From positions 227,566,943-227,630,942 of the forward strand of contig NC_084482.1 of the NCBI RefSeq assembly GCF_030035675.1: a stretch of DNA of 64,000 bases, in the 5' to 3' direction. This DNA comes from Rhineura floridana. Taxonomy: Eukaryota; Chordata; Lepidosauria; Squamata; Rhineuridae. Shown piece after piece: positions 42,849 through 53,715 of this stretch. The notes beneath the pieces are model-generated. The model saw nothing but the letters and a program-made list of their open reading frames with translations, did not search any database and was not told where the DNA came from. Position 1 is the stretch's first letter. Each line of letters starts with the position of its first letter. The translations under genes and the position numbers were made by a program.

Positions 42849-45522
42849 GATAAAAAGTGTGAAGCATTCACTGGAAGCACAAAAAGGAGGTCAAAAACCA
42901 GAATGCTGGAAAGATGTGGCTTTATTCTGTGCACAGTGGCACCAATAATTTCTTGTATATAAAAAAGAGAAATTTCTGTATAAAATATGTTAAAGCCCAA
43001 CGCGTTTCAGCCTGTGTAGTCAAGCCTTCATCAGGGGCTAAAATACAAAACAATGAATATTCTTAAAAAAAATACTAATGACTTAAACACACACATTCAT
43101 TTTGAGAAGGACACAGTTACAATTACAAAAATATTGCAGTCAAATATTGCTTTCATTATTTTCAAAGTATAGTTACAAAACTCTAACAACTTAAATACAT
43201 ACTAACAACTTAAACACACTCATTTTCATTTCTGGGAGGACACAGTTACAGAAATGTTGCAGCCAAATGTTGCTTTTATTATATATCAAAATATAGTTGC
43301 AAAACTCTAACAACTTGAATACATATCTAATTCTGAAAAAACAATTACAGAATAATATTGCAGTCAATATTGCTTCAATATTTTCAAAATATACTTACAA
43401 AATTAAACTCTTCAGTAAAGTATTAAGACAACCTTTTTCTGGTATTTTCCTTATTGCTGTTGTCATGTAAAGCAAACTGAAACCCAAGTTCAAAGAAATA
43501 TAGAACTGTGTAGCATGCAATGAGTTGAACCTGCTTGATAATTACTTCACCACACCTGACTTGAGTTGACTATGTTTGTTCTGAATTAGAGTAGAGGTAA
43601 CAGGTTGAATTCCTCATTTAACCCATTAGGAATCATAGTATCTAGTTCCAAAATCCAATATAGTTCTCTACGCAATAAGTTATCTATGCTTCTTCCAAAA
43701 ACCTTTTCCAAAACCCAAAACTTGTATTCTGTTATAGAATGAGGGCACTGATTATGATGTTCTACAAGAGGCGCCCCTCTTCTGTTATTCCTTAAATTAC
43801 TCCAATGTTCCCCTATCCTTATTTTCACCATTCTTGAGGTTTGTCCTATGTACAGTTTTTTACATCCACATTGTATAATATAGATGATCCTACCTGTATT
43901 ACAAGTGGAAAAGTGCCTCAAATGATATTTCTTCTGATTAGCAGGATTAACAAAAACTGTCATTCTGCTGGTGTTTTTACAAAAAATGCAGTGGCCACAG
44001 GGATGATGACCCAGGGGAGAAGTTGTACCTGGGAGTAAGCTCTGTCTTTGTTGAGTGAGATCTTTTAAATCACTATGAACTAGAATGTCCTTAATATTCT
44101 TTGTTCTTTTATAAGAGATCCTTGGAGGTTCCTGACAGCCCTTAAGGTGTTCCACTATATGCCAGTGTTTTCTTATACTATTTTCTAACTTATTAGTGAT
44201 ATGATCAAACGTTAATATGCAGTTTACACGGCTAGAATCTTTTTGTGATGATTTTATGAAGAATTCCTCCCGTTTCTTATTAGCTGCTTTTTTAAAGTTA
44301 TTCTCAATAATAGGGGATGGGTATCCTCTATTCCATAGCTGTTTTTTTAAAGACGAAGATTGAGTTAAGAAATCTTCCTCTGTAGTGCAGTTCCGTTTTA
44401 TTCTAAGAAACTGTCCATGGGGTAAATTATCTCTTAATACTTTTGGGTGTGAACTATCATATTTTAAATAAGTATTTTTATCTGTAGGTTTTTTATAAAT
44501 TTTTGTATGTAAACTATTGTTTAGTTTCTTAATATCTAAATCCAAAAAAATTATTTGATCCAAATTGTATTGATACTCAAATTGAATATTGGTGTTTTTA
44601 TTGTTAACCCATCTTACAAAATCATTGAGAGATTCTGGGGTGCCTCTCCAAATAAAAAAAAATCATCAATATATCTCCACCACCCTATTAGTTGTTCAAC
44701 ACGAGATTCATTATTGATATCTTTTTCAAAATCTGCCATATAAAGGTTTGCTATTTCTGGACCCATGGGGCATCCCATTGCTACTCCTTTAATTTGCCAA
44801 TAAAAATGATTATCAAATTTAAAATAATTATTATGCATAGCTATTTCTGCTAAATCATAAAGGAAATGGGTAGGAGGATAAATTTCTGTTCTTAAATCCA
44901 ACGTAGCACGTATGATATCAAGGGCTTCATTCTGAGGAATATTAGTGTATAATGATCTAACGTCCATAGTAACTAGAAGGTCCGCATCATCTATATGAAC
45001 ATATTGCATCTTATTAATAAAGTCAGCAGAATCTCTAATATAGGAAGGAATACAAGGTATAAAAGGTTTTAAAAAGAAATCAACAAACTGAGATAAAGGT
45101 TCTAGAACTGACCCACATCCAGATACAATGGGACGTCCTGGGGGAGGTCTTATTTCTTTATGTATTTTTGGCAGAACATAAAATACTGGAATTCTGGGAT
45201 TTTCTTTACATAAAATTTTTCTTCTTCCTTTGTAATGTACCCCAAACAAACTCCTTCCTCTAACACATTTCTTATCTCTTGAGTAATCTTATCTGTAGGA
45301 TCATATGGACAAATCTTATAAGCAGTCAGATCCATTAGTTGTCTATATATTTCATCTTTATATTGTTGTAGATGTTGTATCACTATTGCCCCTCCTTTAT
45401 CAGCTGGTTTTATAATTATAGAGTTATCTTGTGATAATTCCTGTAAGGTGCGTTGTTCCATCTTATTGAGATTTCTCCAGAAGGGGACTTCCCAGGAGGA
45501 TCTCTCCGCCTGTGCAGCCTCT

Positions 45523-45620
45523 GAGACGGCTCCCGTCTTGGATGAAACTTTTTCAGTTTTAAATCCAGTCAGAAGGGTCTTTTTTGACTGGGGATAATTT
45601 CTTCCGGATAAGGAAGAAAT
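45523..45620 (+). other. Three serial hairpins in the H2 leader
   Basis: Hairpin 1 is gagacgg (45523-45529) with ccgtctt (45533-45539). Hairpin 2 is ccagtca (45565-45571) with tgactgg (45585-45591). Hairpin 3 is atttcttcc (45597-45605) with ggaagaaat (45612-45620). Order and spacing match H1 (11476-11574). The outer pair of hairpin 2 is T-A in H1 and C-G here, and one pair of hairpin 3 is C-G in H1 and T-A here. Confidence 0.6.
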
Positions 45621-46279
45621 GTGAGATTTTCCACACAGCTTTGTTGTGATTGTTGGAGACTGGAATTCGTCAGAATTGTCTGTGAAAGAAGGTCTTCCAG
45701 CAGCTCGGACGCAGCGAGGATTTCTAGCTAGCTCAGCTGAAAAAGTGACCCGTTTTTTTTTCTTTAAAGAAAAACGGTCTAACGCATTCTCCTGTCTACG
45801 CTTATTACTTTCTTATCTATACAGCTAAAGAGATTTGTCAAAGAACCAGCAATTAAGAAAACCTGGGTGAGTCAAAACTTTCCTTCTCTTTTATTCACGG
45901 AACTAAGGGGGAAGAAAATAAAAATAGCCTATCTTTTTTTATTGCAAAAAGCTGACATGGAAAATAGCATTATAAAGATTACAACGGATGAGGGTTTTCT
46001 TTTTGATTTATAAGACTTTGGTGTAATATATGTCTGGGACTATTTTTTCTGATCTATTTTTTTTTTGACGAATCTGCTCATTTTTTCTGCTACTAGTTAT
46101 TTGGACGCTGTGAACTAAAGCTGTTTTTGCACTTCTGGGCATATAAAAGATAAGGGCTGTCTAGAGTGTGACGCCAGTTGGTTTGAAAGACTAACTCCTT
46201 TGTAACTGGATAAAGAAATAAACTGCTCTTTGCTTGGGACATTGAAAATTGAAGGAGTCTTGTTCCTTTGGTTTTAAGA

Positions 46280-46963
46280 ATGACAATTAAGAAGATCATG
46301 GATGTACAAGAAGGGACTTTATCTTTAGACATGTTTCAGAAAATAATGAATGGGATTAACTCAATAAAACAAGAACTGAGAAATAATAGTCAAGCGTTGA
46401 GAATTGAATTTGATGAAATGAGACAGGAGCTGAAAGAAATTCAGGATTCTATGAGAAAGGAGAATAAAGATGGATCTGGAAAACCAAAAAAGGATGAAAG
46501 AGAAATTAAAGGCAAGGTTCAAACTATGGAGATTGGATTAAATATGGATATGGAAAAAGATTTGGATTTCCTGGTTGTGATGGATCCTGGAGACAAATAT
46601 TATGGTTTGGAACTCAGTGCTGTCCCTGAAGGAATTGAAGAGATTGGAGATAAAGATATTATCGGTTCAAAAACATTCCTGGACTGGAATGATTTGATGG
46701 AACTTGAAATGGAGAAAGCTAATAGAATTAATCCCTGTTTTGTGTCAATGGAAAAATCTTCAAGAGATGTGCTAGTGTATCATGTAAAAAAGAGGAACAG
46801 AGATGCGGCTTTGCAACAATACTTCAGTGATATGTTCGGAATTGATGGCAAGAAAATATCTGTGAAAAAAGAAATTCCTATCAGACTCTTATTATATGAC
46901 TATGACAGCAAGATTATTGGGTGCGTAAAGATGGAAGATGGAAGATGGAACCAATACGGATAA
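46280..46963 (+). CDS. L1 ORF1-like protein (227 aa) of element H2
   Basis: The start is the ATG giving MTIKKIMDVQEG, matching MAIKK in H1; an ATG at 46268 adds four residues. Residues ~15-60 (MFQKIMNGINSIKQELRNNS) look like a coiled coil. The middle is lysine/glutamate-rich without the tandem repeats of H1. The last third (SRDVLVYHVKKRNRDAALQQ, YFSDMFGIDGKKISVKKEIP) resembles the L1 ORF1 RNA-recognition domain, and is slightly closer to that family than H1. The frame is fully open. It ends soon after IRLLLYDYDSKIIG, so the usual C-terminal domain of L1 ORF1p looks truncated. It would be expected to bind element RNA and rely on an autonomous L1 for reverse transcription. Confidence 0.72.
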   Translation: MTIKKIMDVQEGTLSLDMFQKIMNGINSIKQELRNNSQALRIEFDEMRQELKEIQDSMRKENKDGSGKPKKDEREIKGKVQTMEIGLNMDMEKDLDFLVVMDPGDKYYGLELSAVPEGIEEIGDKDIIGSKTFLDWNDLMELEMEKANRINPCFVSMEKSSRDVLVYHVKKRNRDAALQQYFSDMFGIDGKKISVKKEIPIRLLLYDYDSKIIGCVKMEDGRWNQYG

Positions 46964-47960
46964 TGGAAGAAGAGCGATTTGAAATTACTGGACTTAGTAG
47001 ACTTGATGAGTTGGATTAATTGACATGTTTATCTAGAAAAAAAATTGATGGACATATATCTCAAGGATTGGAAACATCTCTTTGACTTTTTGTGGAAGAA
47101 TAAAATGATATGATGTTAATGAGATTTGTAACCAATTAAGATAACCGCTGGAGGAAGGTGATTTTATAATCTATTAAGATACAGGCTTGTTATATATTAT
47201 ACACTTATAGCTGAACTACGACAAATCGGAAGTCAATTTTTTTATATTTTTTCTTTCTTTTTATTGTATTAGTTATGGATTTGTGTTTTTTCTTTTTGTA
47301 TTGTTTTGGTTTTGAAAATTTGAATAAAAATTAATTGGAAAAAAAAAAGAGATTTCTCCAGAAGGGCTGACTGGATTTTTCTAGTTTGTCAAGATCCCGA
47401 TGTACAAGTGCCTCAAACGTCATTATAGAGTGTTCAGTAGGAGCAGGTGGCATATATTTTGAAGGTATGAACTTATGGAACCTTTGGAAGTAGGGACCAG
47501 CTATTCCCCGCCAAGGGACACCACCACCTGGATCATGAGAGTTCCTAGTCCCATTCCGAAAACATGCTCCCCAATTGTTCAGATATTTACAATCCCATGC
47601 CTGATGACTACCAGAATTGGTAAAGACAGAACAATGGATTATGTTATCAATAGAATAGTTACAGGAAGAATGAAAATCTTGATAATGTTGGCAGAAAGTG
47701 GGATTCTGCGTGTGGTTATTTCTCCCGTCCCCTCCAAGGGTGAAATAATGTTTGCATTTACTTACACCAACCTCTATGCCTTTCCTTTGGTCTGGTTTCC
47801 CAAAAAACAGAACTCACTCAATTTTGGCAGGACCTACCAAATCCCATTTTGTTGGGCTACAGGGGCAATGTCCCAGGTAGAATTTGCACTTAACCATTTC
47901 CATTCCATAGGCATAAAAATGGGGGCCATGTCAGTGATGTTCTCTTCAGTGAAAGGGATG

Positions 47961-48258
47961 GGTACAGGGGCAATGCCTCCCTCTGCATGGACAGGGAGTA
48001 GGGGCATATCCAACAGTTACTCACACTAGAGTGAAAGAGACCAACATGTATACAAACACCCCATTTTCCAATATTATTTTGGCTTGTCTCTGCAGGCAAC
48101 TCTTCAAGATTGTCACTTATCTTCCTCAATCCAGCAGGACTTTTAGGACGAGGAACACGAGCCAAATTCCACTGTAGCACCAGAACACCTCTTCCATTCA
48201 GTGTCTAAGGTGCCTGGGAATCCAGGTGCCACAATGAGTGTGGAAGATACAAGGTCAA
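47961..48258 (-). repeat. 298-bp direct repeat, right copy
   Basis: It is identical to 42551-42848. Here it stays in its natural context, with more env sequence on its left and other retroviral sequence on its right. The left copy lies beyond the Penelope-like element, 5410 bp away. Confidence 0.85.
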
Positions 48259-48837
48259 CAGGGAAATTGTTTCATAGGTCAAAGTCACAGCTGCCTGTCA
48301 GCGCTAAGGCTCACAAGACGACTTTTCTTAAGGCTTTATTCCGGCCTGTAGCTACTGTCTCCACCAGTCTGCCAATATGCACGCCAGGTGCTGGGAATTG
48401 GGCTCTTAGGACTCAGGACCAGCTGCCGCTCTTCTAGGTCCTGGATCATGGGAAAACTTTGTCTTACTTGCATCAGGTACAGAATCAGTTGGTAGAGGTT
48501 AAGAAGGTAGGCCTCTGGCTTCAGCTCAGCTCCAATGTCTTGTGCTGTGACACGTGCCCAGTTTTTTGCACCTTGATGGCAGAACGGGCCATCAGCGTCG
48601 CTAGATATGGACCTTGCCGCCTATCCCCAGGGAGAGTGGGATGACCAGGCTCTGTGAGGGGCTCTGGAAAGGCCTCTTTGACCTATCAATGCAATGTTCT
48701 AACAGCATCAATTAATACACAACAGTACTTCAAAAAGGCTCCATCCTCTAACTTTAACGTGGAAGGATGAGAGAGAAAAGGTGTTGACTAGGGCATGCAC
48801 TTGGGCCATGCCATCAAAATCTTGTATGTAGACAAAC

Positions 48838-49690
48838 CATGCTCACGGTTAGCAGTGTTTAAAGTGGGGCAAGAGCCACTCTTCTTTTTGGTCTTATGCT
48901 GATGTTAATGTAAGGGAGATAGCATGAGGGTCCAGCTGGCTAGGCTTGGCTGCCTTTACCGGTGCTGTGCTCTGACCGACTTCCTTCCATTGCAGACTGA
49001 TTTGTCTTAGGGAAGCTTATCTGCCCCTCCTCCTTCCGCCCTTTCCTCTCTTCTCTGTCTGTCCAAGAAAGAGGAAACACCTTTGTCTCTGCTCTCTCCC
49101 TCCTGAGCCAGGAGGGCAACTCCCACGTCTGGGCATTGCACCTCCAACTGAGTTAGTTAGAAGTAGGTATGCCTTTCCTATCTACTATGTATTTCTGTAA
49201 ATAAATTAGCTTTTCTTATTTTACTAAGTCTCAAGCTTCAATGATCTCAATGCAGGGTAAAAGCCTGCTTCTAAAGTAAACACACACACACAGGCACACA
49301 AGAGCATTTCAGATGTTAAACCCTGCTTTATTATTTAGATACAAAGTTATTTCACATAACATCAAGCAATACTTCTGATGTGCAGAAGGGCAAGTGGTAG
49401 AGCATCTAACCACTCCTTTTAAACACCTGTCCAGTAAAATGAGATCCACAGTTGCTGTCCCGGGGGTCGGAGAGGCCAGACCATGGGATGAGGTCTCTGT
49501 GCTATTTCTTTGCCAAAGGATTTTTTATGGAGTTGAGGGAGTACATTTTCCTGCTTTACCTACATTGCTGTAAATAAGCTAAACACCAAAAGCAAAAATT
49601 GTGTGCCACAGAAGGGAATCTAGCTTTTTAAAAGTTTTACTAAGTCTTAAGTCTCAGTGATCTAAATGCAGGGTAAAAGCTTGCTACTTA
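48838..49690 (-). mobile_element. Retroviral LTR region, copy 2
   Basis: It matches 41815-42545 up to about 49490. At 49560-49690 a second partial match to the same LTR motif occurs (ttactaagtcttaagtctca, cagggtaaaagcttgc), so this is a composite of two LTR pieces. It lies between the two env fragments. Fossil. Confidence 0.6.
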
Positions 49691-50735
49691 GGTAAATACA
49701 CATCATTCGTTCATTGGCCTTCACTCCTGGCCAAGTAAGGTTATCTTCCAAGACAAGGCAGACAATCACTCCGGCTGAATTGTTTATGTAGGAACAACAT
49801 CTGCTCCCAATGATGGCGCAAGTCCCTCCGTCTGTAGCAAGCAGAGGTTTGGGTTGCCAGTAGGGTCTTTACAGCTATGGAGGCCAGAGGAAGAGCTGCC
49901 TAGATCTCATTTGTAAGAATTTCCACTAAAGATTGACTCTCAATACTCCAGAATGTATGGCAGCTGTGCCAGCCAAGGGTAGGAAGACCACCCTATTACT
50001 GAGCCCATCGTTAAGGGCCTGCAGTTTTCTATGTCCCATTATGCAGAGTGGCAAGTAGGTTCTTATTTCTGTCTTTTTTCTCTGATTGGTGAGGCTCTCT
50101 TGCTCCTGATTCTACCAACTGGGAGTACCTGAGTGACCCTGACAGCTGGTATAAGCCAGGCAACATAGCAGGAGCCAATCCAGTATTTTGGCAATACTTT
50201 ATTGGCTGTATCTCCACAGGCCCAACAATGTCCTACTAGAGCTTCCCATGGGCCTTTGTGAAAGGGGGAAAGACCAGGTTTTCCCTGGCTCAACGTTTTG
50301 GTAGTAGGGGCTCGCTATTCCCCACCAAGGGACACCACCACCTGGATCGTGAGGGTTGCTAGCCCCTTTCTGAAAACACGCTCCCTAGTTGTTCAGGTAT
50401 TTACAGTCCCATGCCTGATGACCACCAGAACTGATAAAGGCAGAACAATGGATCATATTATCAATAGAATAGTTAGAGGAAGCATAAAAATCATGATAAT
50501 GTTGGCAGAAAGTGGGATTCTGGGTATGGTTATTTCTCCAGTTCCCTTCAAGGGTGAAATAATGTTTGCATTTACTTACACCATCCTCTATGCCTTTCCT
50601 TTCGTCTTGTTTCCCAAAAAACAGAACTCGTCCAATTTTGGCAGGACCTACCAAACCCCCTTTTGTTGGGCCACAGGGGCAAAGTCCCAGGTAGAATTTG
50701 CGCTAAACCATTTCCATTCCATAGGCATAAAATTG

Positions 50736-50940
50736 GAATTGCTTTTTAATATGTTCTTAAACTTTTTCAAAAATGTTTTTAATCTTGTATTTTTTTGAAA
50801 CCTTTTTTTAAGAAACATTTTAAAATATGTTTTGTTTTAGTGTATTTTAGGGTTTGTTTTTATGATGTTTTAGAGTTTTTGGTGCCCCTGGGCTCCTGCT
50901 GGAAGGGTGGAATATAAATCAAATAAATGAATATTTAAAT
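50736..50940 (+). mobile_element. L2-type tail inserted in the env fossil
   Basis: An AT-rich tail ends ggaatataaatcaaataaat. The env sequence resumes after it (aaaaatgggggtcatgtcag, compare 47917-47937). A short taaaa-like repeat at the borders may be the target duplication. Confidence 0.65.
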
Positions 50941-51074
50941 AAAAATGGGGGTCATGTCAGTGATGTTCTCTTCAGTCAAAGGGATTGGTACAAGGGCAAC
51001 GCCTCCCTCCCCATGGACAGGGAGTAGGGAGTATATCCAACAGTTACTTACATTATAGATGGAAGTAATTCTTG

Positions 51075-51589
51075 TTGGGTTTAAGCAAGCTTGCATACCC
51101 CCCCCCCCTTTGATAGGGAGATGTTCCCTTTAACCAGTATTGGGGATATCTCTATCTGGTTGTTGACCATGATGTAACTTCCTCAAAGGGTGGGGTTATT
51201 TACTTCCTCCTTTGTTAAGGGATATTGATCCTTTTTCATATTCTCCATTACCCTCTAGCAGAGGGAATAGGCAGTGTCTTCGAGGAGCATCCTCACCAAT
51301 GACAGAAAATGAACTGAGACTACAGATTTTTTTCTATCTAAGCTAGAGCCTATGTTGTCTTCAACATGAAGGTCAGGAGTAAAGACTCTTTATTCTTTTT
51401 ACCTAAGAAGATTGTCTCTGTGACTTATTTGATTAACTCGTGTGCATGGGAGGAAGGTGTGGGAGTGGGACTGGTTTATTTTCATTCCACTGTTGCATAC
51501 ATACTTTGCTGAGAAATGGGACTACATATTGTTCCTATTTCATTTAAACGAAGCAGGTTCTGTGGCTCAGAGTAAACTGAGAATTTAAC
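51075..51589 (+). other. Unassigned, possibly LTR
   Basis: There are no coding motifs. A taaagactctttattcttt segment and a poly(C) run (51101-51110) are present. It resembles an LTR in composition but no ends or target duplication were found. Confidence 0.3.
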
Positions 51590-51703
51590 CTTTTCTCTTC
51601 TGCCAGGTATTTTAGCATCTGTTTTTTAAATAGTTGTAAACCACCCAGAGAGCTTCAGCTATGAGGTGGTACACATATGTAATAAATAAATAAATAAATA
51701 AGT
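51590..51703 (+). mobile_element. L2 LINE 3' tail
   Basis: It reads ccaggtattttagcatctg, then gtaaaccacccagagagctt and aataaataaataaataaata, the same terminus as the L2 copies at 24080 and 29030. Strongly 5'-truncated. Confidence 0.75.
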
Positions 51704-51973
51704 AAACCAGATTTTGGGGGATTTTATTTTTAGTGTTTTTACCATGTATATTTGTTTGCCCCTTTGCTCTGTATCAGACACTCGTTTTAAAAGCGGTTTT
51801 CTTACTTACTGCTCTGTCTTCTGAGACGTTTTTTGCAAACCAAGGGCCTGTTCACCCGGGAGCTTTTCAAAGTAAATACGTAACTTTTGCCATCGCAATT
51901 GATTTGCTAGCTTCACACTCCCCAGCTTCCAATACGGTTTTTGTGAGTGTGTGTGTGTGTGTGTGTTTTGCAG

Positions 51974-52085
51974 ATATAAGTAATCCTGTTCCAAGTGCGG
52001 AAAGAGCTTCAGTCGCCTCTCCCTGCTCCGGTCACATCGAAGGATGCATGCAGGGGAGAAACCATGGAAACGCTGTTTGCAAAAA
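51974..52085 (+). pseudogene. Single C2H2 finger relic
   Basis: After a ttttgcag acceptor the sequence reads CSKCGKSFSRLSLLRSHRRM, then HAGEKPW, a complete CX2CX12HX3H finger with a TGEKP-like linker. A TAA lies in frame just before it. It abuts the left edge of copy B. The 42 bases before copy A (ending tgcgagacgtttgcccagag) also look like a finger remnant, so the duplicated unit probably begins inside the finger exon of an upstream KZFP gene. Confidence 0.7.
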
Positions 52086-52888
52086 GCAGCTGGCATTCAG
52101 TCCTCCAGCGGTGGAAGGAACTGAGCTCTGTTTCCTAGAGAGGCAGGATGTTGTCATGACAATGGGAGGGACGGAGGGAGGGAGACAAGAATGAAGCAGG
52201 AAAGCAAACAGGCTTGATTGATTTGCGAGGAGGAGGAGGAGGAGGAAGGAGGCTGGATCGTGGCGAGGACGCAAGACAAAGAGAGAGGTGCAGCAGTGGG
52301 GTGAGAAAGGTCAGGAGTTTGCCTTTGGGGGGTGGAAAGAGTGGGAGATCCTCCCCCCACATCTCCCCCGGGAATTTATGGGGGGGAGTCGCATGCATGC
52401 CACCTAGGGGCAACATTGGGAGCCGAACAGCTGCAGCGCTTCCTTTGCACGATCTTCTTTGAAGCGCCCTCTCCCCCAGGAGTGGGGGTGGGAAGAGACG
52501 TCCTGGTGCAGAGGAGACCCCCGGGTGTCGGGGCTAAGAAAGCCGGCCTACCTCGCTGGGCTGCTGTGTGAGGACAAAAGGGGAGCAGGAGCAGGTGTCC
52601 TCTACCCCGACGCCTTGGACAAGAAAGCAGATCCCCCAAAAGAGAGTAAGCAAGCGAATAAGTGAGCAATATTTTCTCCAGGTACAAACGGGGCTGTTTT
52701 ATTGTTCGTTCTGACTACAGTGTGTTTCTGTGAGTGGTACTTCCTGGGAGGAAATACGCTTTTTGTAGAATCATAGAGTTGGAAGGGGCCTGTAAGACCA
52801 TCCAGTCGAACTCCCAGCTCAGTGCTTACCCTCTCCGCCAAATGCACTTTGCCTCTTATTGGGATCTCCTCAATGCCCCCCAATTCTA

Positions 52889-52997
<109 letters not shown>

Positions 52998-53580
52998 GGA
53001 CAATCATCTCCTTGCCTTCCTGACCGTACAACCTTGTTGCTGCTGCTGAAGGTTGGGGAGGGGGAGATCAACCTACATTTCCCACTCTGGGGCCCTTGGA
53101 GGAAGGTCTGAATAAACATGTGTGGCCAGCAAATAAGCTCATCTCACTCATCCAAACTGTAGCCTTGCAAGGTAGACAAGAGTGGTGTCAGCCTCCCGCT
53201 TTGCACCCCAGCTGCTCACTATGATCAGGAAGTCATTTACTTTGTGGTAACAGAGGAAGGTGCCTTATATTGACTTGGTCCACCTAGCTCAGTGATGTCC
53301 TTCACCTAAATGGCCATATTGAGAAGTTCTGGATTTGATCCTAAAGTTTTGCTCTTTTGGGGAATGGCTCAAGGTAAATGCCCTTTCTGCTTGCGGCGTC
53401 CACAGCCCTCTAGTTTCAAAACCAGCCGTGGGAACCCTTTCTGGCTCTGCGGGCCAGATCCTTACTGGACTCTCGCCTCAGGATCCAACTTTGCCATGTG
53501 GGCAGAGCCCTTTCAAGCTGGATGCAATGGTCTGTGCAGAACAGACTGTCTCTTGAGCAGATGGCATTTTCTTCTTGCAG

Positions 53581-53715
53581 GGTCCGGTGACCTTTAAGGA
53601 GGAGGAGGCAGCAGCTGTGGATTTCACGGAGGAGGAGTGGGTCTGCTGGATCTGGGCCAAAGAGCTCCGTGCAGGGAAGTCATGGAGAAGAATTATGAGA
53701 TTGGAGTCTCTTTTA
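53581..53715 (+). pseudogene. KRAB-A exon, copy B, frameshifted
   Basis: The acceptor ...cttcttgcag and the donor ttta|gtaagg are both good. The first half reads VTFKEEEAAAVDFTEEEW, a clear A-box start. Directly after EEEW one base appears to be missing relative to the A-box pattern, and the continuation ...REVMEKNYEIGVSF is only readable in the next frame. The normal order is EEEW..LD...RALYREVMLENYxxVVSL. In its own frame the exon stays open but gives nonsense (VCWIWAKELRAGKS) in place of helix 2. TRIM28 binding would be lost. It is 135 bp long, slightly more than the usual 127. Confidence 0.75.

Larger units (their letters stand above)
45486..47348 (+). mobile_element. HAL1-like non-autonomous L1 insert, copy H2
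   Basis: The 1863-bp insert sits in the Penelope-like element and is flanked by a perfect 18-bp duplication, gagatttctccagaaggg (45468-45485 and 47349-47366). It ends ttgaataaaaattaattgga plus poly(A). It starts gacttcccagg, where H1 starts gacttccggga, and both lack any endonuclease or reverse transcriptase. It holds a leader of about 790 bp, one open frame (46280-46963) and a 3' UTR of about 385 bp. H1 and H2 are clearly homologous but well diverged, so they are separate insertions from a long-lived family. Confidence 0.8.
42856..47470 (-). mobile_element. Penelope-like element (with GIY-YIG), split by H2
   Basis: Read on the minus strand, the reverse transcriptase (about 44614-45461, VFYVLPKIHKEIRPPPGRPI, LVTMDVRSLYTNIPQNEALD, WWRYIDDFFLFG) is followed by a GIY-YIG endonuclease domain (43586-43910, IIYIIQCGCKKLYIGQTSRM). 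This RT plus C-terminal GIY-YIG order defines Penelope-like elements; the CX-rich GIY-YIG start suggests the Neptune group. The N-terminal part continues beyond the H2 insert at 47367-47470. The frame is broken in a few places and it is probably inactive. The low-coordinate end holds a noncoding region of about 730 bp with a hammerhead-like motif near 42994-43037. Confidence 0.88.
47475..51070 (-). mobile_element. Retroviral env/LTR fossil complex
   Basis: On the minus strand, pieces of a gamma-type retroviral Env are readable. A surface-unit part has a CWIC motif (about 48010), and a transmembrane part has the CX6CC motif (about 49800-49845). Two partial copies of the same env region lie at 47475-48258 and 49700-51070, separated by LTR sequence, so at least two related proviruses or a rearranged one contributed. 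Gag and most of pol are absent. It is broken many times and clearly old. It has been invaded by the Penelope-like element (left side) and by an L2-type tail (50736-50940). Confidence 0.75.

Noticed and set aside
47475-51070. A captured, functional env (syncytin-like) gene
   Set aside because: The env pieces are partial, rearranged and broken many times, so this is a fossil only.
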